Positions 32,884-45,004 of a stretch of 64,000 bases of DNA are shown here, piece by piece. A program made the position numbers and the translations under genes. The first letter of the stretch is position 1. Each line of letters opens with the position of its first letter. The notes under the pieces were generated by a model. The model was not told the DNA's origin, made no database searches, and was given only the letters and a program-made list of their open reading frames with translations. Location of the stretch: positions 216,582,261 through 216,646,260 of the forward strand of contig CM071568.1 of assembly GCA_036426205.1 (NCBI GenBank), written 5' to 3'. This stretch comes from Ascaphus truei (lineage: Eukaryota > Chordata > Amphibia > Anura > Ascaphidae).

Positions 32884-35800
32884 TCATAAAAAATTATTAA
32901 ACAAAACATGCAGGTTTTGTTGCTTTATCCAACTGTCTCTAGTAAGTCACTTATAGGTAAGCATAACTAAGATCGTATCCCTGCATTAAGTTGATACAAA
33001 GTCACAAGGGACAAAGGTTCCACCACCCATGGTGGCTATGACAACAGGCATAATGATGAATAGAAACAATACACAGACAACTAGGCACATGACACAACAT
33101 CTAAAGGTGTTTGATGCTTCTGAGACATTTTCAACTCTATCACTAGTGTTTGATTCAACCTTGACGCCAGTCAGTAATGTAAGTATACAGAACCAAATAT
33201 CTAGAAATCAAACCATACTGATGAAGGGCTTAAAAGATAGTTGGCAACAGAGAAAAGTGGTATACTACAGTTATTGATGGTCATGAATAAAAATAAAGTA
33301 CTCCAAAGGTAGGCCATATGTTTCTAATAACAATTTTAAGTAGCTTAGCAGCAATTTATGCTGCAAGTCTCTTTTTAACACCCGCCCCCCCCCCCCCAAT
33401 ACGTGAGCCAGGGCTGATGTGTGAGAAGACTGAGCTCCAGGACCCCCCTCAGTTCGAGAGATATCAGCTCTTGCATCACTTGGAAAAAAATATGGACTCA
33501 TTGGACAAATTTGGAAGCCGAGATCTGCCACAGTATAGCAGCTAAAAGAATGTACACAATGCACCAATGTCACATTTCGGTAGATGATATGTGGTCGGCT
33601 CCATTGCTTTTTTTTACATTTTCCAGAGTTATTGAATTGGGGGGGGGGGGAGGATTGCGTGGGTGGGGTTGTCTCCAACTTTGGAATACCACGGTTCAAC
33701 TCTGAACTGAGGATTTTTCCATCTTACATTCACATTCTTTGATCTGACCACATATCATATTGTTCACCTAGTGCCAGGGGTCTTTAGTTTTAAACCAAAA
33801 ACGCCACACCACATCTGATCATCTTTCTTTTCTTTTTAAAACAAAAATAATAAAACATTCCCTTGGCTTCCACCTTCCGGTAGTAGCGAGTCACAGGTAG
33901 GGAGTATGGAATTAAAAAAGAAAGTGGACGGATAAATACCAAATTCAAATGTGTCAATAGTTTTTCATTGTCAACACTGATTATTAAATGAAGCAAAATC
34001 TTATCCCTGTTAGTGTCATAAGTATAATAAGGGGGGATGTTTGGTAGTGAATGACAACATATCACTCAACAATAAATGTTATTTTCCTTCTTTAATCTTT
34101 GAGCCAAAATGTCTTGCCAGCTTATTCTTTGTGTAGAGAGATCATTTAATCTGTTTTGTGTAGTTTACATTCTATTGATAATGCAGTTTTGGTCATTAGA
34201 CTAGCAACAAAAGGCCAGTGGGAACACAAAATATGGCACTAGAACAAATATAAAATGAGATTGGCTCTATTATACAGTAGGCATACTTTAACATCATCAC
34301 TCATTAGCATCTCACTGCTCATGAAAAACACAATAATGAAACTTGGAGCTAAAAACACACCACACTTTGTCAATGATCGTAACAACAAGATATAAATAAT
34401 GTAAATTTACAGAACATTTCTATTTCGAGGAACGAATAGAAGAAATGTGTAGAATACACACAGGTATTGCCAGCTTGGGCTCCATATCACCATGAGACTT
34501 TTGCCGAGTCTGAGTTCTAACTAATAGCCTGGTATATAGACATAATGGAGATTGAATTGGAAACCAGAATGGACTAGTGTTATGTTGACATAAAACCAAG
34601 ATGGTAATACGCACAAGAACAGGGGGGTGGCCAAGAATACAAAAATGATGAGCGTAACATTTCTGTAAATTATTGATGTGTACAAAAATATTGTGGCTAT
34701 TTATATACTGTATGACAATTATGTTGCATATTGTGCCCTACTGTATGATGGCAGAAAAGCCTGAGAAATAATGACTGAACTTTGCTCTTTCCTCTCGTGC
34801 TAGCACGAGTGAATTACTACTGGTTGTTGGCAGCAAGTCTAGGTTGATTTTTAGTGTAACCTTTTATTGGGCCTATCTGGAGTTATGATGTGGTTCTCAC
34901 TTCCTAAAATAGTTTCAAATAAGAAAATGGCCTGGTTTCAGTTTCACTAAGTTCATACTCTAAAGTCAGATTCCTTTTTAAAACATTCACAAATAGAATC
35001 TTATTCAACAGTTATAAATAAACTTGTTTGTTCTTATTCGGAATCTTGTGACTGAAATATGATATTGCCAAGAATATTGTGTTGGTTATCCAGGAATTCA
35101 GCACGCTGATTATCACATGTATTACACAAAGGAGGGATAATGGTATATGGTGACATCATGCAAAAATGCTCTGTTCTGTACAATTCTTATTACAAGTTAG
35201 TATGAATATTATAAAGCAGAATAAAAAAAATGTATACCAGAACTGGTATTTACAATGGCAATATACAACATCAATTTCATCTCTACTTACATAGTGTAAT
35301 TGAAAACCTCCTCATTGCAAGAAATATGCTAAATGTAGGTATGCATTTAATCTCCTATATATTCATGAAAACCTGGCATCAACTATCTCAGGGGAAAAAA
35401 TGAACAATTGAAAAAATAAATAATTTCAGTGCATGCGTGCCAGTGGGATTGTGCCCGTTAAACTGTTCAAGTTTGAAGAGCCCAATTGAGCTTCCAAAAC
35501 TATTTAATGGTATACTGTACGGCCTTCCTACTCCGATAAACACTCGGTCCAAATTATTTTGTTGCCTTAGTTATTATTTTACAGTCATATAATATATATA
35601 TATTTCTGGGGGCACGTGATTCTCTCTCTCTCTCTCTTTTCTACAATTAGCTAATTTCAATGGCAAGCTTCAATTACCAACTGTGACCAAAACCACCAGA
35701 TAGAAATTTTCCAAACAAGCACTGTGCTTTGATTAAAATCGCTTGTTTAATTGTTATCCGACATGAAAAAAATAAGAGAGTTGAAGTTAGTAGGAGTTCC

Positions 35801-36624
35801 GATACGGTATAACAGTTTTAAACTGCTATGCAGTTATAAAAAATAATTACAGTACTATCTATTGCTAAAATAAATAATTGTATTTAAAGTAGGTCCATTT
35901 GTAATCTTTATTACCAATGCAAATATAAGATTGTGTGTCACACAAAAATCTTTGTATCAACAAGAAATGTGCACTGATCCACTAACATTTGTGTTCTAAG
36001 CTATCATATTTACAAGATTGCTGCTCCGGTTTCTGATATTGCCAGAGATTTCGAAACAAGAAGGGTTATGCTATCTCAATCCTGGCAGCTTCTAGTGAAG
36101 CAGAATGAAGGGCGAAAAAAAAGTGATGCACAGAGGTTCAGAGCTTGTTACATCTCATTATAATCTGTGGGTCATGTAATTCTCTCTGATACTTTCTTTT
36201 GACACTCCCTAAATGTTGGGGGATGTTGACGCACATATGGGAAAAACATTGGAGTAAAGACTTTCATACATTGATGCCAAACGACACAAAATGGAAAGAA
36301 GGATGCTATTTTAATTAGAGCCAGATATTTCTTAGATCACACAAGAAAGCAATTCATGTTATGCATAACTTTGCAAAAGTTTTATAGTGTTGCATATTTC
36401 CCTTAAAGTCATATTCTTCATAACAAATAAAGGAAGAGCAGCAATCTCTAAAAGCTCTTTCAAGTTTGTTATGCACCCGGGTAAGAAAATCTTGGTTACT
36501 GTATAGAAATAAGATTCTGCATATGAATCCTGACAATTGTTCATTGAAAATTATGTGAACAAAAAAACTCTCTCATCAGAGAGTCACCGATACCTACAGC
36601 ACCAGACTTGACTGACCTAAGGTC
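32884..36624. other. Copy-2 counterpart of 4,986-8,764; no gene
   Basis: It contains the same C-run (about 33,383-33,398), G-run (about 33,640-33,651) and TA/TC microsatellites (35,586-35,639), all with changed lengths. Confidence 0.6.
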
Positions 36625-36627
36625 TTA

Positions 36628-36799
36628 GGCGGCGCTTATAGTGCCGGTGACAGAGGCAACATCGCCCAAAACAAAGTCATTGCCGCCGTGTGTGCGCTCT
36701 AGTAAGCGCGGCTGCGCGGCCATCGCTGGAAGTCATCTAATTGATTTTTCCAGCGACCGAGCTGACGTCACCGTCACGTCGCCGGCATATAAGCGTTGC
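36628..36799. mobile_element. PIF/Harbinger-type MITE, copy 2
   Basis: Counterpart of 8,768-8,951. The terminal repeats are still recognisable; several bases are lost inside and at the right terminus (GTTGCTTAG in place of GTTGCCTTAG). Confidence 0.7.
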
Positions 36800-38040
36800 T
36801 TAGCATGCCACTGTTCTGCTGTCTGGGAATCATGTACATGTACATCTGCAGAAATGTTCCTCCCCGGTGTCCCTTCCTGCAACAATTTTGCAATAATTAC
36901 CAACAAAAAAACATGGTGACCATTCATATAAATAATGCCAATATGGGTAACAAAGGACAGAACAAGCCTCAATCATTCTTGCTCTATAATGAGATGCGTG
37001 AACATAAAAAGGCTAAGATTTGGGAACAAACACAACTGGTCTAGCAATATGACAATTACTGCCAGCTTCATGGTGTTTGCCAGCGCTTAGTTAATAATTC
37101 TGATATTATACTGGTATTACGAGAACAGTGTCTCTTTATATGATGGCTGTAAAGCTTTTTCAAAACTAAGGACTTCATTTTGTCAACAAAGGAGCATTGG
37201 CTGTGCGCATTGTTTGCTGTTAACTAGAACTATCTAAGTGATTGGATTCCGTGTGTTAAGGTAAAACTTGGGAATGAAGATTCTATAGTATTTAATAAAA
37301 AAAGTACAAAGTTTTCATTTGGTCCCTTTGCCTCGCAAACCTAAACCTGGCGAAGGTCCACGGTGTGTAAATAATGACCGTATTCCTTTATAACACCTTA
37401 ACAGTAAATGGTATTATCGCATATCTGTATTTGATCTTACAATGCATCCGCCCACAACCGAGGGTGTTGGCCAATCTTATGATAGAGTACTTTTTCATTT
37501 GGCCAAATCATGTAACTGGATGCAGACGTTCTTTGAGAGTGGGTCCCCCTTTTATATAGTAGTGGTTGCCATTTAATTGGTCTATATAACTAGCCTCCGT
37601 AATGGTCTTGTGCCCATTAAATGCTCTCATGCTGAAGAATCGAGCTTGAAAACAGAAGGAAACATTAGCTGTTGGAAACAACATTGGGAAAGTTTAATAG
37701 AGTTCCCTTATATAGCAGAGGACAGAGGAACCAGCAAAGTTTAATGGAATTATGGAGGACATGCTTTAGCTATTTCTAAAACAAGCCACCGTAAACAGTT
37801 TGGGATTATTCAACCTCAGTTTGAGAGAACCGGATTTAGAGAAGAGACAGTTTTGCAAGTTGGTTAATGCAGAATCTAAGGGGGACTTATGAGAAACGAT
37901 TTAAAATATACAGTTACACAATTCAGTAGAGGATAAGGTTTATATGGTCATATTGGTGGATTTACTATGTCTATTACTTGTACTATGTTGAAAACTTAAT
38001 AAAAACTATGCAAGAAAAAAAAACATATATACAGTTAAAC
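36800..38040. other. Copy-2 counterpart of 8,955-10,213; no gene
   Basis: The retrotransposed tail is present at about 37,905-38,040, but its target duplication is altered (ATACAGTTAAACAAG). Confidence 0.55.
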
Positions 38041-38480
38041 AAGAGGGAGGAGTGTGGATGTGGTGGGATGTGTGGTGCTGTGAGGTGGGGCTGTGGGGGA
38101 TGCTGTGGCTGTGGGTGGATCGTGTGGGTGGGGCTGTGGGGGAATTGCTGTGGCTGTGGGGGTGGGATCGTGTGGGGCTGCTGGGGGAAGTTGCGTGTGG
38201 CTGCTGGGGGATGTGGGTGGGGTGCTGGGGGAAGTGCTGTGGCTGCTGGGGGATGGGTGGGGCTGCTGGGGGTAAGTGCTGTGGCTGCTGGGGGATCGTG
38301 TGGTGCGTGGGGGAAAGAGTGCTGTGGCTGCTGGGGCTGCGTTGTGGGGCTGCTGGGGGAAGTGCTTGGTGCTGGGGGACTCGTGTGGGGCTGTCTGGGG
38401 AGAATGTGCTTGTGGCGCTGGGGGATCGCTGGTGTGGCGGCTGGGGGAAGTGATGGGGGTGCGACGGGCCTCAATCCGCC
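38041..38480 (+). repeat. 42-bp minisatellite, copy 2, longer and scrambled
   Basis: GATCGTGTGG and GGGGCTGCTGGGGG words recur but the spacing is irregular. The array is longer than in copy 1 (about 440 bp against about 290 bp). Both length difference and scrambling are expected of uncorrected reads over a minisatellite, and also of real allelic variation. The 179-codon frame is a by-product. Confidence 0.8.
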
Positions 38481-39600
38481 TCTCCCGATCGGGTGCGTGG
38501 GGCGGGCCATTTTTTAAAATTAGCGCAACCCTGGTTTATAGCGCGGCTGGCTCCTGTTGGACCCCAAGGATCCGAGGTTATAACGGGGGTTGAGCTGGTA
38601 CTATGGTATATACTTATACTACGTAGAACGCTAATAAAACTATCTTGAAGAAAAAATATATATACAGTTACACAAGAGAGAGACAATAATATACACTGTT
38701 CAAAAGAAATCTCAGAGAAGATTCTTGTGAGGCAAAAACAACCGGGCTTAGTAGAAGACAAATAATTAAATATACTGGCGAGATTGAGACTTGAATAACC
38801 GATTTTATTAATGAGCATGAGTGTAACGAAAGAGCGTTAGTTGATGGCGTTACAGCTCCTACAGTATATCATCAGCATTCACTGCTAAAATCATCATTAA
38901 CATATTCACATAAATGACATCCAAGTTTTCCTTGGTGCAGTTATAAAGAGCAGTTTAAGTAAAGCGTTACCTTCTCAGCCATGTTATTATATGATGACAC
39001 TGCTGCTCTATCCCCAGCAATGACAACATTCTCCTTCCGTTTATTAATGTGCAAAGGTAACACAGTGGGGAATCCACTAAAATGCCTTGTAAATCTGGTC
39101 AATAATTGAACATTCAGGGTATTCATCGCAGAAGCATGCAGGATATTCTGTAAAGAGAGATTTAAAAGAAAATTCAAATGTCCAGCTCATGTCTACTAAC
39201 TGTGTGGAGGTTCTTTAAACTTGTATATTTCAGCTAGGAGAAACTTTCTAGCTGAATGTAGGAGGAAGATGTCTGACTTCATCTAGAGTACTGTGTAAAT
39301 TCTGGAGATCATCTCTCGGAAGAACGTAAGTATTAAATTGGAGAGTTGTGCAAAAAAAAAAGGGCTACTAGAGTGGTGCATGGTATCAGTTTAAGACTCA
39401 TCAGGAAAGATAAAGGACATGGCCTGAGATGATTCTTAGAATCCATACTAAGTCTATGCAATAGTGGTGGGCAATATGGCTTTGTGAAAAATAAAGTGCA
39501 GCTTTTATTTATTTAACCATACCAGAAAGACTTAGGTTTTTAAAGTGTATATTTATTAACAACGTGTGTACAACATATGTTTTGTGCACAGTAAATGACA
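38481..39600. other. Copy-2 counterpart of 10,548-11,689; no gene
   Basis: It contains the Tigger-like end near 38,600 and the third direct repeat near 38,600-38,675, with indels. Confidence 0.55.
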
Positions 39601-40320
39601 GGCCACTGGGATACAACTTGGTGCCAGTACGTCTGACACGGACTCGGAGATGAAAGCCACAGAGGATGTCTGAGGTGTCAAGACCATTTGGGCAGGGGAA
39701 GAGCTCAAGTACATACGTCATGCATGAATGGAAGTTCTCCTAATTTCCATTTGCCCCACCAGAACTTGGAGAAGCCCAACCCAGCGTGTGGCTTCTGAAT
39801 AGCAAGTGGCTGAGGTGGCAACCTTGCACATGCCCTTGGGCAGATTCAGCACCCCCACTTGTCAGCTTCACAAGACCAGCATTGCTCTGATTGGTGGTTA
39901 GGAAACTCCCACCCCGGATTGGCTGCAGGGTTTTGTGAATGAAACTCGAAGTATTATAAACCCATGAGACAATCAGATTTGTAGATTCTAAGCACCAAGT
40001 CCAGCTGAAAATTCAAGTCCTCTGAGAGAGGGAGCGTGGTGGGCGTCTGGAATTAAAGGCTGGGTCCCTGTCAGTTCCAGGACATTTAGGCTAGGCCCCC
40101 TGTCAGGGTAAACTTTGGATTTGAAGCCCCGCACTAGGAAAGTATAGTTTCACCCCATGACCCTCAGTAAGTGTGTCTTTTCTTATGTAGTTTGTGTAAC
40201 ATTGTGTGTCGCCTTTTTTGTGAATAAATTACAATTTATTTATTACTGTTTTGCTAATGTATGATCCTGGTAAAAAAAAGGTGTAAATGCCTTGTCTCTG
40301 TGACACACACGGTGCTGCAT
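39601..40320 (+). mobile_element. Solo-LTR-like segment, copy 2
   Basis: Counterpart of 11,690-12,420. The TATA-like and AATAAA-like words are retained (TATTATAAA near 39,952; GTGAATAAATTAC near 40,221). Confidence 0.35.
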
Positions 40321-40534
40321 CACTGTTAATATGAAGAAGTTGGAAAGTCTTAAAAAGTATTAAAAAAGTAATTTGTATGTTAACACTAGATTTTTTATTA
40401 ACTAGAGTATATCACATTTGGGTTAATTAAGTCAAGCTGGTGCTGTGAAGGGTGCATGTATAAAATATTAAGGATTTGCAGGATAATTTAAGACTTGAGT
40501 ATGAAAGGTTTGAGAGATTAAAAGAAGGTTTTAA

Positions 40535-40536
<2 letters not shown>

Positions 40537-40605
<69 letters not shown>

Positions 40606-40624
40606 TGTGGGTGTGGTGTGTGTG
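40537..40624. repeat. (TG)n microsatellite, fused tract of copy 2
   Basis: The left flank matches the flank of 12,650 and the right flank matches that of 13,675. One tract therefore stands for two tracts plus about 870 bp of spacer in copy 1. Confidence 0.9.
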
Positions 40625-40635
40625 TTAAAAGCGTT

Positions 40636-41566
40636 ACGCCCTCTTTGAATTCTATGGTTTTACATATCAGGACATAATAACAATCATTGTTCCTTAAAAT
40701 TTGTTTGGTTTTTGCCAAACGTGGCAATGTGCATATGGCCAAACATCTCCACTTTGGTCTCGTCTGTCCAAAGACGTTGTTCCAGAAGTCTTGGGGTTGT
40801 TAGATACAACTTTGCAAACCTAAGCCATGCTGCCATGTTCTTTTTGAGAGAAGAGGCTTTCTTTTGGCAACCCTTCCAAACACAAACCATACTGTTCAGT
40901 CTTTTTTAATTGGACTGTCATGAACATTAACATTAACATGTTAATGAGGCCTGTAGAGTCGACGATGTAAACTGGTGTTGTTTTTTTGCAATTTCTGAGA
41001 GCTTGCACGGTGTGACCTTGGGGTGAATTTGCTGGGACGAACCACGCCTGGGAAGATTGGCAACTGTCTTGAATGTTTTCCACTTTGAATAATCTTTCTC
41101 ACTGTAGAATGATGGACTTTAAATTGTTTGAAAAGGCCTTATAAAACTTTCCCAGATTGATGGGCAGCAATAATTGCTTCTCTAAGATCATGACTCCTTG
41201 GCTTGTCTTAACACACACCTGAATTCTTCAGACCAGCAAACTGCTAAAACTTGGCTTTTATTGAGGTGGTCACACTTGGCGATGATCAATTAATCAAGGT
41301 CATTTGATTAGCCAGCACCTGTCTGACTTAGCATTTTAATTCTATGGAAGCAGTAAGGGTGTGTACTTAGTTTTCACACACAGCTTCTCCATTTTGGCTG
41401 TATTTTGTTAAATAAATCCTGACACTGTGTAATATGTCATGCGTGGTTGTTCATCTGAGGTTGTATTTAACTAATGTAAGACCTGCTAAGGAACAGATGA
41501 TTGTTATTGTCCTGATATGTAAAACCATAGAATTCAAAAGGGTGTAACTTTCCTTTCACACAACTG
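40636..41566 (-). mobile_element. Internally deleted Tc1-type element, copy 2
   Basis: It has the same internal deletion, same terminal-repeat structure and same missing left tip as 13,676-14,620, with added indels. Confidence 0.85.
40684..41200 (-). pseudogene. Tc1 transposase relic, copy 2, frameshifted
   Basis: Split into short frames: the DETKVEMFGH segment is in one frame (40,684-40,890) and the upstream HTH parts are in others. The start codon of copy 1 is lost by a one-base deletion (TTGGCTTG in place of TTGGCATTG). This erosion by single-base indels is what uncorrected sequence would give. Confidence 0.8.
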
Positions 41567-41585
41567 TACATATAAGATCACTTGT

Positions 41586-41700
41586 GAGCACATTCACATG
41601 TCTTAGACAGGTCTGCAACCCTGCCTTTCACCATTATCACCTAGCATACAGTGCTTCTACTGCAGCAAGGGATTCTGGGAAATTACATGCAAATGAGCAC
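41586..41700 (-). mobile_element. Octamer-ended block, copy 2
   Basis: Counterpart of 14,638-14,760, nearly unchanged here. Confidence 0.6.
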
Positions 41701-41860
41701 ATCGTGTCACCTTTGCCTGAAAACCATTTTTACATGGAACCCTTATAAGCTAATGCTCGTGTTACACAGCTTTTAAGCATGGGAAATTGCAAAGTCAAGA
41801 GAAACCACTCGCAGACGGTGGAGGTTCTTTGTCGCCTTTTCACCCACCATAACTTAAAAT

Positions 41861-41969
41861 GTGTTGTGGTGCATGTGTGTGCATGTGTGTGCAGTGGGTG
41901 CATGTGTGTGTGCATGTGTGTGCATGTGTGTGCACTGTGTTGTGAGGTGATGTGCATGTGTGTGCATGA
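41861..41969. repeat. TGTGTGCATG microsatellite, copy 2 and duplication end
   Basis: About twice as long as 14,925-14,971. Downstream of it the two copies differ completely: ATGATTTTTTTATG here, TTCCACTTAGTAAAGG there. Confidence 0.85.
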
Positions 41970-42019
41970 TTTTTTTATGTATGATGTATGATTTTTTATA
42001 TTATGAATGATGAGGTATC

Positions 42020-42215
42020 AGTACCGTGTTAGACGAGCTTCAATAATCAAAAAATAAATAGATGGTACCGTTCTGTGGCAACGAAATGCTTTTATTTTGT
42101 GCGAGCTTTTCGAGATACACGATCTCTTCTTCCGGCGATGTTACAATGAATGAAGCAAAAGGTTATACTTAAAAACAGTGTCTCTGGAATGTGTATCTGT
42201 GCTTGTCCTTCCCCG
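42020..42215 (-). mobile_element. Dispersed repeat end with hammerhead-like hairpin
   Basis: On the minus strand, a GGAAGA word is followed by the hairpin GAGAT/ATCTC (5-bp stem, loop CGTGT; 42,111-42,125) and then GAAA. This is the same layout as the CTGANGA, stem II, GAAA order of hammerheads, but with a non-canonical first box. The surrounding wording (GACGAGCTTCAATAATC, CGAAATGCTTTTATTT) looks like the end of a dispersed retroelement. A Penelope-like origin is my inference. Confidence 0.35.
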
Positions 42216-42235
42216 GTGTACAATATTATACTTGT

Positions 42236-42312
42236 ATGATAGATATATAAATATATATATAGTATATATATTATATATTATTATATATATAGATATATAT
42301 AAATCATACACG
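42236..42312. repeat. Interrupted (TA)n
   Basis: TA-rich run with GATA and AAATA interruptions. Confidence 0.8.
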
Positions 42313-42651
42313 TATAAAAAATATTATACTTGTCTGGTTTATAAAATAATCAATTAAAAATATTTTTTTGTTGATTTTTGAAAGCCCCCCAAAAATGTGT
42401 TTTTGGGTTCTTTTTCCATCACGGTGTGGAGACTGATTAGGAGAGCTTGCGGGATTGTGTCATTGCGGTTTGCTCTGGATGCGAACTTCATGTATAAAGA
42501 GTCCAATAGTAAGAGGATAATGATAAAAAGAGACAAAATCGGGTAAGTGGGAATTGCCAATATAATCTTTAAAAGTAATGTAATTATTTTCTGTCTGATT
42601 TTTGGGAATGTATCAATTCCCTAGTTTTACCTATTAACCATATGAGAATAA

Positions 42652-42963
42652 GATTATACTCCCCACGCGCCCACGAGCACATAGCCTCGCGCACTCCTGC
42701 AGCTCCAGCAATCTGTGAACTTGGCTGCAGGAGATTGGGGAGGCGTGGCGAACGCGTCACCAAGCTGGTTCGCCCTCATTGACTGAAGCGTTCATGTGAC
42801 AAGGACGTCACGCGGCAACGCTTGAAAAGACAACATTTTTTGTCTCTTAAAATCGCGGTTGCGCCATCGCGCTCCATCATGCGTGCGCACTAGGAGCGGC
42901 CTCATGGGCACTAGGCAATTTGTGGTTGGCGCGTGCGCCATCGCACGCTGTATAATCGCGGCC
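42652..42963. mobile_element. CpG-rich MITE, probable PIF/Harbinger type
   Basis: The right end GTATAATCGCGGCC is the inverted relative of the 8.77-kb element's terminus. The left end GATTATAC is the partial partner, missing the outermost GGCCGC. TAA flanks both sides (42,649-42,651 and 42,964-42,966). The interior is CpG-rich against an A/T-rich background. Confidence 0.5.
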
Positions 42964-42966
42964 TAA

Positions 42967-44045
42967 TATGTTAGCTCAAACTTATCTTACTTAATTATAG
43001 AAGTAATAATTATCCTTGGACATTCAAAACAAAACAAAACAATCCTGTACAGTCGCAGCGGACCACATGTTTTGGCTTAGATATTGCATTTAACCTTCAA
43101 CTTATATTCTATTTAGAGTCTTGCTTCTGCATCAATACTTAAGGGTTAAATATTCCAATAACATATTCTGTAATAGAATATTAAATAAGCTGCATTCAGC
43201 TTCTGAATTGTAGAATACCTATAGTCTATTTAATGGGAGTACATATCGGATTTGACTTTCCCTGTACTGGCAAGCTCAGTGACTCATTCCTCATTTCACC
43301 TGAAGCATGCTTTAATTCCCCCGCAAACTCAGGATTGTAGCATATGGATGTATTCTTTAAAGTCTTATGTTCCATCTTGTATTTAACTTCTGGAATGTCG
43401 ATCTTTTAAAACCAATAAAATAAACACAAGTATGCAACACATATGTGAAGTTGCTTAATATAAAAAATAACAATCATGATTTAGCAAACCATAAATATGT
43501 CCAAACTTTTATGAAAGGCAATAAATACATTGAGACTAAAAACGGAGATGCAGAGCTGACCATGGCAAAACATCAAGTATGAGTATAGAAATCCCAGGGA
43601 AATAAACCTAAGCCAATGTTTCTGTTAAAGATTAAACTACCCTCTGGTCTGAAATTATATCTCGTTTTCGTTTCTTGTCTATGATGAGAGCTGAAGCGGT
43701 TGGATTTTGACCCCCTCCTGAATATGAATGTATGTCTTTGTGTATTGTAGCGATACATAATATTTTCAGACTCGCCACAGTATAATAAAGTAATTATTGC
43801 CAGTAACCAAGAAGATGTAGTCAACATATTCCATATAACCACCACGCCTCCACGTCCCCAATAACCAAAAGGTGTTTTGGGCCAAGATGATCATACGCTC
43901 ATCTACTGTGAGTTAACCAAGGGTATGAACTCAAACGGACGTCTTTAGCATGGTTTAGTAAATATGGGCCTCTGTTTTTACACCATGAAATTTGCTGACA
44001 ATTAGAGTTTCCGTAGAGGGTTGATACAGTGGCCTCAAAGGATCA
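42967..44045. other. Probable retroelement remnant upstream of a hammerhead-like motif
   Basis: On the minus strand a 90-codon frame (43,573-43,845) precedes nothing recognisable. It was not matched to any family by eye. The rest is A/T-rich. Confidence 0.35.
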
Positions 44046-44047
44046 AA

Positions 44048-44088
44048 AGGCCCAACATGTTTCGTCAAAAAGACTTCATCTGGGGTCA
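44048..44088 (-). ncRNA. Hammerhead-like motif
   Basis: On the minus strand: stem I CCC, then CAGATGA (canonical is CTGANGA, so U4 is changed), then a short stem II GTC/GAC with a T5 loop, GAA, the palindromic stem III ACATGT, then T as the cleavage-site base, and GGG closing stem I. All parts are in the right order and spacing. One core base is non-canonical and stem I is short. Penelope-like retroelements are known to carry such minimal type I hammerheads; assignment here is inferred. Confidence 0.45.
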
Positions 44089-44145
44089 TCCGCCTAAGGA
44101 ATCCTGATTGGGAGACACCAACTGAGGACACTACAGACTGTGGCT

Positions 44146-44546
44146 GGGGCCATAGAGGGGGTAGCAGGGCTGAGGCGCGCTGACGCTGAGGCTCGCCTGC
44201 TGAAATCTGCGCGATTCCATGCCCATGCAGGCGAGCCAGCGGGCGCGATCGGGAGGCGGGGGGGAGACTGAGGGAGGCGGGGCAGTGACGTCGCTGGGCC
44301 AATCGCCCGCGACGCACCGACGTCAAACTCACGGCAATGTGACGTTGACGCTGCTCCGCGCTGATTGGATGTTTTCAGCCGATAGCGCTCTGAAAAACAG
44401 CTTGGCTGTCGGCTGAAAAATCCAGCGCCTCAGCACGCCTGCGGACGCTCGCGTGAGCCCCCCTAAAGACATCCTCATGGAGGATGCAGGGGCTCAGCGC
44501 GGAGCGTCCGCACAGCTCAGCGCGGCCTCCCCTGCTATGGACTCGG
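44146..44546. mobile_element. CpG-rich repeat A
   Basis: It shares most of its length with 49,221-49,577 in the same orientation: GCTGACGCTGAGGCTCGCCT, GAGACTGAGGGAGGCGGGGC, GATTGGATGTTTTCAGCCGA. The ends GGCCATAGA and CTATGGACTCGG are roughly inverted, suggesting a non-autonomous DNA element. Copy A has an extra ~30 bp (ACGTCAAACTCACGG...) that is absent from B. Confidence 0.7.
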
Positions 44547-45004
44547 CCTGTTCCTGCTTTTGCATGTTGAGTAGCTGAACAGCTGAATGAGGAGCAGTCA
44601 CCACGGGAGGAGGGTTGAAGTGCGCCCAAAGTCACTTGTTGCTCATACACCAGCAGGGAGAGTGTGAGTTTGTTACCAATCCCTTCTGTGTTGTTTGTCT
44701 TCATGAGTAAATGTTAATACACTATACCCTCTGCATTTGTGTTCTTGTCTTCATATGAGGTCAACTAGGAGTTCGCAGACCTGAGGATTTCACTATATGG
44801 AGCAACAGTATTTTGTGTATTTCAGTGCTATTTATCACTGGGTTTATTTGCACATTTAACTGTACACTTTTTGTCACTTTGCACCACGAGCACTTTTTGG
44901 TTTAGGTCATCGCATACATAGCCCAAACCCGACCACAATGCCAGGAATGGATGGTAAAGACTGCCAGTCGTGGCCACTGCAGTCACGAGTAGTACTGTAT
45001 ACAG
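44547..45004. other. Non-coding, nothing recognised
   Basis: No frame or repeat is supported. Confidence 0.4.

Larger units (their letters stand above)
27952..41969 (+). repeat. Copy 2 of the duplicated block, rich in small indels
   Basis: It is colinear with 1-14,971 in direct orientation. Differences are dominated by single-base losses and gains, often in homopolymers, with few clean substitutions (for example ATAAATAAATG at 6,500 versus ATAAATAATG at 34,391). One large difference exists: about 960 bp between the two (TG)n tracts of copy 1 are missing. Small MITEs, LINE and LTR-like parts are all present. No new insertion unique to copy 2 was seen. Confidence 0.9.
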
